Shown: piece after piece, positions 57,930 to 64,000 of the stretch
Layout of the letters: the number at the start of each line of letters is the position of its first letter
How positions within the stretch are numbered: the stretch's first letter is position 1
Program-made: the position numbers and the translations under genes
Origin: Penium margaritaceum
Taxonomy: Eukaryota; Streptophyta; Zygnematophyceae; Desmidiales; Peniaceae
Assembly (NCBI GenBank): GCA_023375785.1
Contig: SZWC01000516.1
Location: 149,646 to 213,645 of the forward strand
Direction of reading: 5' to 3'
Length of the DNA stretch: 64,000 nt
Notes under the pieces: generated by a model
Seen by the model: only the letters and a program-made list of their open reading frames with translations
What the model was told of the DNA's origin: nothing
Databases searched by the model: none

Positions 57930-58230
57930 GAGTAATTCCCATCTTGGATAGACCATTGGCGACCTGGTTTTATTCTTGAGGGATCCAGTGGAATCTGGTT
58001 ATTTAGACACCACGTGTGGTCTCCAAGACAGCATTCCGATGTTGCTCAAGGCGGTCCATGTAGCGTCTCCTTAGCTGGTTCACCATCAGTTGAGAGTCCC
58101 CGTCGATTAGTACTTGCTCCAAGCTGTGAATACGCCGGATCGCAACGGTATAGCAAACCGGTCCCAACATGGGAGGCCTCCAACCGCTCTTATTATTGTA
58201 ACCAAGATAAAACATCACCCTCAAACAAGG
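57930..58230 (-). pseudogene. RNase H-like domain
   Basis: It reads EQVLIDGDSQLMVNQL, then LEQHRNAVLETTRG, and after a TAA, FHWIPQE and NQVANGLSKMG. These match the later part of plant-type RNase H folds (catalytic Asp in GDSQLMV, and the WIPREENQVAD-like block). The first beta strands should lie upstream but are not readable. TAA codons at 58007-58009 and 57977-57979 break it. It lies on the N-terminal side of the RT on the same strand. Confidence 0.6.
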
Positions 58231-58499
58231 GATCCATACTTTAGGTTTGTTCAGTTTGTAACCTCACGAAGTCCGCATGAAGGTCTTTAGTATCTACCCT
58301 TGGTTGGAAACTATGTGAGGAGACTCAAAGGCAATAACTGTAAATGGATGCATGCAGGGTACATGCTTTTGTACTTGCAGAGCGTTGCTTATGCTTCTGC
58401 TTGCAGTGGCTCCACAGGAGCCAACCTCAGCCTATAGTCCTACTTGGCGCCAAGTGTCATCCTCAAGACAGGCTCTAGTAAGCTTCAGAGAAGCTTCCT

Positions 58500-58680
58500 G
58501 TCCCATTCTGGGCCACAAAGAAAAATGCGGTCATCGCAGGGTTGGAGCCTGCAACCCATGAGCTCCGGCACCCGTCCCAACTAGGCCAAAAAGTTTTGTT
58601 TCCTATGATGATCTCTAGGGGACATACCTATTATGGGCAGTGCATGTTAACTACTGAGCTAACCACCTCTGGCAGAGAAG
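58500..58680 (-). repeat. tRNA-like, possible SINE head
   Basis: Minus-strand TAGCTCAGTAG (about 58649-58659) is a good Pol III A box inside GGTTAGCTCAGTAGTTAAC. About 110 bp downstream, GGTTGCAGGCTCC is a weak B box. The spacing is longer than in a tRNA, so this is a degenerate SINE at best. Confidence 0.35.
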
Positions 58681-59029
58681 CAGCGAAACCAAAAACCTCA
58701 CAAAGGTTTTTAGGACTTCTTCCTTCGTGGACATGTGTCATGCACCCCAAACTTAATCAGGCATATACGTCACTTTCAAGAGTACTAACGCCTTAATATT
58801 ACATCCCAAGAAGAGCTCAAGTTGTCAATAGGCAAGAGAGCATCAAGCAAGGGTTGATTGATCAGCATGTAAGACAAGTCCTTTTATGGTTGTCTGTCCA
58901 GTCCTATAACTCAAAAGCACATTCCTGTGAAGTGGCCTGAACCAACCACATCACCAATAGACTTGCACTGTGGGCTTGACACATAAGCATCCTAGTGTCA
59001 AGGTGACAGACCAACCATGTAGCATCCAA

Positions 59030-59109
59030 GAAGCTACGGACTTGATTTGTTGGAAGCTTCCATAGCAAACAAGATGTGCATGGGACCAGGATCGAACTCC
59101 TGACCTCTC
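59030..59109 (-). repeat. tRNA-like SINE head, B-box half
   Basis: The minus strand reads GAGAGGTCAGGAGTTCGATC then CTGGTCCC, with AGTTCGATCCT as B box. The other half lies at 63931-64000 beyond the hAT insertion. 59102-59109 (GACCTCTC) is the duplicated target. Confidence 0.55.
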
Positions 59110-59927
59110 CTATGTTGACCCGGGGTCCCGAGGTGACCCCATCACCACGGCCGCGGCACAGCGGACCACCGCGATGCCCCCGCGATGTGCGGTGGGCGGT
59201 CGTTTTCAACTTTCGAGTGCGACACACCCGCACGAGACGTTACACACGTCACCGGGCCACTGCGGCCGGCACCCACCACCGCAAGAGGGTTATTTGCGAG
59301 GCATCCAGCTCGAACCCTCCCAATATCCCAACTCACGTTGCTCATCCATGAGCCATTTCACCCTCACCATCCCTCCATTGGGTGGTTATGAATGGATTCA
59401 CTTTGAACAGCCTGGCATGCATATAGACAGACTGATATGCAAGAGTCCAATGCCTGTGATTCTGCTATACACGTGGCCAGCTCGTTGATGTTCATCGATG
59501 GGGAGATAATGTAGACACTGCCAGGTCAACATGCACGTTTCTACTTTCAATAATTCTCTCGACGAACCGTGGTTGAACTCACGGTTCGACGTATCATATT
59601 GCATTTACGTGAAACATTTCATTTATCGTTCGTATTGCATGCATGACGACATTTTCCAACTTTTGAACTTAGTGGTTTTCAAAATCAGGAATTTTTGAAT
59701 ACTTGGGTCCAAACATTTGAATTCACGGGTTTGCGAACTGATGGGTTCGCGAGTTCCCATCATCCACTGGCTGCAGAGCCGTGGACTCCCACCATGCATC
59801 TGCCACCGGACTCGTACACTGCAGCCATCCCAGCGTCACTCATCGACACCGAGAAAGACGACTGCGAGCTCTTACCCGTCATAGTTTTACACTTGGCCGT
59901 GGGCAAGGCCCGCGGCCTCCTACAACC

Positions 59928-62900
59928 ATGCCACCCAGGAGGGCACCAACTGCATCGTCAGGTAGGGACTCCTCCTCCCTCCCTGCCTCAACGTCAGCAG
60001 CATCTGCCGTACGCTTTACCCAGGTGGATTTCGCGCCGCCACCATGTGGTCGTCTGCACGGTGATGCACTGACACTCGCCCTCTCTCGGCACTGCAAGCC
60101 TGTCCCGACAGCATCGAAGAAGGGTTTTATTGTGGCAGCTGTGGTGTCACAAAGAGTGGCACATGCGACCGCATCCAAGGGAATTTTGGCATGCCTAATG
60201 GGAACATTTCTTACTGCCCCTATCCGCCCCCCATCGCCCGAGACATGTTGGGTCTCGAGAGGTACCCCCGCCCCCCTGCAAGCTGGAAACCAGCTTGTCC
60301 TTGGCTGTACAACGGACTTGGTGACTCATGGGGCACAAGCGCAAAACAAGTGTCATGGACCTCCCTCTTCGAGACAAGGCAGCGTGAGGAGGCTCTGGAG
60401 AGAGCAAGCCAGCCTACTGGTGAGGTGCCAGACCCCTTTTCAGCAGCTCGTTCCACTGTTGACCAGATGCAGCAGCAGGGGGAGGTTCTGCTGCGTGCGG
60501 CGGACCTGTGCGAGCAGGTTGATCTTTCTCGGCAGCTGCTGGAGCAGCCAGTCTCTCTGGCAGATGTCAACAAAATGGCGGGGATGGTGGAGACGTCGAT
60601 GCGGGGATACTGCGCGGCCGCGGCTAACCAAGCCTGTCAGATGTCAATCGTGAAGCTGATGTGTGGCGGCGCCCTGCCAATCAGCTTCTGTAGAGAGCCG
60701 TGGTTGAACGACGTTGTGCGTATGGGCAGGCTGACCAACACAACATTCCGCCTTCCTGGCAGGTCCACAGTCGTCGGTGATTTGCTGCCTAAGCTCGACG
60801 CTAAGCTGGCTATTGAGGACGCATCACTGAAGCAAGGATGGCCTATCTATGGGGTCACGGTGGCTGTAGATGAGTGGGCCGACCAGCAGCAGCGCCCCAT
60901 CTATAATGCCATGGTGCTGAACGCCAAGGGGCCCTGCCATGTGTTTTCACGTGATGCTAGCGGCAGAGTGAGGAACGCGGACCACATGGCTACTATGATC
61001 GAGGAAGCCATCGAAGAAGTGGGGGTGCAGAACGTAGTCAGCGTCGTCTGCGACAACACTGCCGTGAACAAGCGTGCAGCAGAGGACTTGGAGAGCAAGT
61101 ACCCCTCGGTGCTTTGGCAGGGTTGCTGCGCGCATAACTTGGACCTTGTCCTCAAGGACATAGGCAAGTCTGTCTGGGGGGCTGCCATTCTGTCGCGCTG
61201 TGAGAAGGTGGTCAATTTTTTCCGCAACAACGACATGCCCCGCACGTGGCTGAAGTAGTCGTCGGACGGCCGGGTCCTCATCCAGAAGTGTGACACATGC
61301 TTCGCATCGGCTCACGGCATGCTACAGCATTTTTTGGACATGCGTCCATTTTTGCTGAAGCTGGTCAACCACAAATGCTGGAAGGGCATGGGAAGCCAGA
61401 TGGAAAGCCTCTTCAAGCAAAGGAAGAAGGCTGTGCGTGGCTTCATCCGCCGGCAAGTTTTCTGGCTGCAGGTCCGCCAGATGAGAGACCTCATGACGCC
61501 ACTTGTGAAGGTACTGCGGGTGGAAGACTCTCCAGGAGGACAGGTAGGGGAGATGTACGAGGCTCTGCTTGACTGCACCTCTGAGCTGAAGGCGCTGTCG
61601 TCAAGCCGGGGCAGGAAGCCGACTAAGGTGGGCAATGCACCGTTGAAGTTTGCAATACAGCGTCTTGTGAAGCGGTGGAGGAACGACATGAGCTGTCCCC
61701 TCTATGCTGCAGCCCAAAGAGTGCATCCCTTGCATTTTGGGAATGACCTTGGGGGAGATGTGGAGATGGTTCAGGCGTGGGCTGCAGTGGTTGAGGCATA
61801 GGTTCCTGAGAAGAAGCGGGACGAGTTGCAGAGCCAGCTTGAGGCCTTCCAGCTTGGCCGTGTGACACCCGAGGTCATTCCCCTGACCACAAAGCGGCTG
61901 AGTGACAAGGCTCGTGCCGCAGTTGCCAAGGTGGTGACAGGTTTGCTCAAGCCCTTTGAGTGGGCATCGCTGCACCTTGTTCACCTGCCCACCCTGCGTG
62001 AGCTGGCCATGCGGTTACTGGCGCAGGCAGCCTCTTCCTCGGACTGCGAGCGTGTCTTCTCGACACACCAGCTGATCCACACCGCACATCGTAACCGACT
62101 GAAAGTGAGCACCTTGGAGATGCTGGTCCGGTGCAATGTGCGCCTGCGCCGGCAGTACAAAGCAAGCAAGGGCTGGTGCAAGACACCAAACGTTCTGGTC
62201 CCGAATGACTCGGAGAGCGAGGATGGTGGGGAACTTGTTACAGATGTGGCTGACGAGGAGGAGGAGATGGAAGAGGAGGAACAGAGCTCGGATGAAATGG
62301 AAGACGAGGAGGAGGTGGTGGTGGAGGGGGAAGAGGACGAGGAGCAGGAGGAGAATGAAGCAATAGATGTGGAGCAGCAGGAGAAGATCCGTGAAGCACA
62401 TGGTGAAGATCCCCCCTCATTTGCTAGGACTGTTCGCACTCGGGCTGATGTGGAAGCCCTCATTGAGAAGGTTGGGCAGATTGCTGGCCATGGTCATGGC
62501 TGTTGGGCTAGAGAAGAGGAAGGGACAGGAGGGGAAGAGGAGGAAGGGGGGGAGCATGATGCGGGTGAGGAAGGAGAGAACGAGGCTGCTACAGGTGAAG
62601 GAGAGGAAGAGGGAGCTGAGGATGAAGTTGCAGAAGATGAAGGAGCGGGTGAGGAAGGAGATGAAGGGGAGGGGAATGGGGAAGGAGATGGGGCACATGG
62701 GAATGAGGAAGAAGATGGCGGAGATGAGGAGGGGGCTGCAGATGGTGGGGTTGAGGAGGTGGCAGAAGAGGAAGGGGGAGAGGAGGAGGATGAAGGGGAA
62801 TGGGCGAATGGACAGGGTCTGGAAGAAGCAGAAGCAGCAGGTGGAGGAGGAGCGGAGAATGGAGATGGGGAATGTGGAGAAGGAGAGGGGAGGGGAGCAT

Positions 62901-63343
62901 CAGGTAAGCATCCTGCCACATAGGGTGGCTCTGCCCCAGGCTCCAGCTCCAAGGTGGCAAGCAATGATGGCAGTAGCCTGAAAGGAAAAGGAGCAGGCTT
63001 GAGAGCTCGGAGTGCAGCAAGCAACATGGCGCGCAGTGCAGCAGGTGGCAAGGCTGCTGGTGGAGCAGCCTCTAAGGCTTCTGCTGGAGCAGCCTCTAAG
63101 GCTGCTGGTGGAGCAGCCTCTAAGGCTTCTGCTAGAGCAGCCTCTAAGGCTGCTGGTGGAGCAGCCTCAAAGGCTGCTGGTGGAGCAGCCTCAAAGGCTG
63201 CTGGTGGAGCAGCCTCTAAGGGTGCTCGTGGTGCAGTCTCTAAGGCTGCTATTGCAGGAACATGCAGGGGGAAGCGGGCCACTGAAGCACCTGCTGACAA
63301 GGCAGTGAACAATGGATCCAAGCGTCTCAGGACAGGGCGTTAG
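59928..63343 (+). pseudogene. hAT transposase 2 with acidic and Ala/Lys-repeat tail
   Basis: ATG at 59928 starts MPPRRAPTAS. A one-base frame change near 60077-60087 leads into a Cys-x2-Cys finger (FYCGSCGVTKSGTCDRI). From there one frame runs to 63343. DUF659-type catalytic blocks follow: VAVDEWADQQ (first Asp), VVCDNTAVNK (second Asp) and CCAHNLDLVLKDIG, at 60850-61170. The dimerisation motif SSDCERVFSTHQLIHTAHRNRL lies at 62035-62100. An Asp/Glu-rich region spans about 62210-62900, then Ala/Ser/Lys octapeptide repeats. In-frame stops are TAG at 61256, 61799 and 62921, and the terminal stop at 63341 is also TAG. All family motifs are otherwise intact. Confidence 0.85.
63043..63258 (+). repeat. 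24-bp tandem repeat at transposase C terminus
   Basis: About eight copies encode the octapeptide GAASKAAG or GAASKASA. The frame is kept throughout. A Lys at every eighth residue in an Ala-rich context resembles histone H1-like or nucleic-acid-binding tails (inference). Confidence 0.85.
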
Positions 63344-63930
63344 TGGCACATATGAGGAGGGAGACTGGGGGGGGGAGGGGGAGTGGATGTTCTAAACCCC
63401 GTTGCTTATCCATGTTGCATGTCTCCATTGCGTGATTTAGACTCCTCATTTGCCTTCATTTCTTTCCCTGCAGCTGTTAGGTTATGAATGGGGCTAGCCA
63501 GTGAATCTAAGCTTCCTTCCATGCATTGCATGAGGCCCATGTGTCAGGGGCTTGAAGCAAGATGATTTTCATAGTAGAATGCAATTGTGACTGCCAGAAT
63601 GTGTTGTCAAGTTGTGAATACCAAGCTGCCAACATGTGAAATTAGGGACAAATGAAATGAACAAAGAGTCCAATGTATTCCTTTGTAACATTATGTACAT
63701 GGTAATAAACAGAGTTGGTGAGTTATGAGCACCATGAGATGCTCATACATTGACAGCTTACAAATTTTCAAGTTGCAAACCCCCTCTCCCTGCCCACCAA
63801 CCCCCCCCTCTGAGGTTTCTCAGTCCGGGATGACCGGGGTGGCCGATGTGCCGCTGTGAGGGGGGGGTCACATCAATGCGCCGCAGTGCACATCAATGTG
63901 CCGATGTTCGGGGTGGTCAGGTCAACATAG

Positions 63931-64000
63931 GACCTCTCACTTGGCGAAATCAACAAAATAGCCAAGGTAACCACTCACCCACATGGTGTACTCACAGGTC
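63931..64000 (-). repeat. tRNA-like SINE head, A-box half
   Basis: The minus strand reads GTGGGTGAGTGGTTACCTTG, an A-box-like start, and reaches the target duplication GACCTCTC (63931-63938). Together with 59030-59109 it would give tRNA-like spacing of A and B boxes. Confidence 0.5.

Larger units (their letters stand above)
55427..58230 (-). mobile_element. LINE-type retrotransposon relic 2, minus strand
   Basis: On the minus strand, from right to left: an RNase H-like domain (58224-57930), a spacer, a pre-RT region (57450-57120), RT (56907-56332) and a C-terminal region (56314-55496). All are on one strand in several frames with stops, which fits one decayed element, though two adjacent relics cannot be excluded. 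No LTR, integrase or A-tail was seen. The left edge touches the copia unit at 55426. Confidence 0.65.
59110..63930 (+). mobile_element. Full-length hAT DNA transposon
   Basis: The 4821-bp element is bounded by an 11-bp perfect terminal inverted repeat, CTATGTTGACC, at 59110-59120 and as its complement at 63920-63930. The 8-bp target duplication GACCTCTC lies at 59102-59109 and 63931-63938. Subterminal DNA is GC-rich with short CCGCGG and GATGTG motifs. One transposase gene (59928-63343) occupies most of the interior. An 8-bp duplication with a transposase of the DUF659/hAT-dimerisation type defines the superfamily. The duplication does not match nTnnnnAn, and the termini are not the usual CAGGG or TAGGG type. 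Confidence 0.9.

Noticed and set aside
62494-63321. 275-codon open frame on the minus strand, Ala/Pro/Ser-rich
   Set aside because: It is the antisense of the acidic region and the 24-bp repeat of the hAT transposase; low complexity explains the open frame.
40675-63343. Nuclear genetic code with UAG as glutamine
   Set aside because: Considered because of the TAG excess, but hAT 1 also contains TGA stops and frame changes, and methylation-driven decay explains the bias more simply; not excluded without host gene data.

Overview
The window reads as eukaryotic nuclear DNA from a plant-lineage genome. A charophyte alga such as Chara is possible but is inference only. Nearly all coding signal belongs to transposable elements. 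There are no operons, no bacterial-type genes and no organellar genes. Primer-binding sites complementary to the 3' end and to the anticodon arm of a plant-type initiator tRNA-Met support a streptophyte. The sequence is a draft: runs of N occur at 22401, 34921-35004, 39440-39441 and 52791, and three of the four have the flanking sequence repeated on both sides.

Layout. 1-4305: LINE with AP endonuclease, reverse transcriptase (RT) and zinc-knuckle tail, plus strand, decayed. 5080-9615: young non-autonomous LTR element, minus strand, with near-identical 833-bp LTRs and a 5-bp target duplication; it carries a repeat-bearing ORF and, on the opposite strand, a second ORF behind a TATA box. 10975-13032: ankyrin-repeat gene interrupted by a 516-bp hAT-type MITE with an 8-bp target duplication; 14215-15535 is a decayed tandem paralogue. 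16920-22636: complete-length Ty1/copia element, minus strand. 23536-29690: second, older copia element, minus strand. 29691-35135: diverged tandem array of about 350-bp units with long poly(C) tracts, split by an old non-autonomous LTR element (30853-34680). 35755-38885: copia fragments in both orientations, one holding a solo LTR. 40408-42400: decayed hAT transposase. 42401-45181: 5'-incomplete relative of the 30853 element, carrying a second MITE. 45182-55426: head-to-tail copia array in which neighbouring units share LTRs. 55427-58230: minus-strand LINE-type RT relic with an RNase H domain on its upstream side. 59110-63930: full-length hAT element (11-bp TIRs, 8-bp target duplications) inserted into a tRNA-like SINE head.

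The only host gene family I can support is the ankyrin pair. The most unusual observations are: the in-frame stops of both hAT genes are mostly or only TAG, at places where glutamine would fit; the ORF with its own TATA box antisense to the young LTR element; the hAT transposase whose frame runs on into a long acidic region and an octapeptide-repeat tail; and the copia array that appears to use an internal (half-tRNA) primer while other elements here use the 3' end of the same tRNA.
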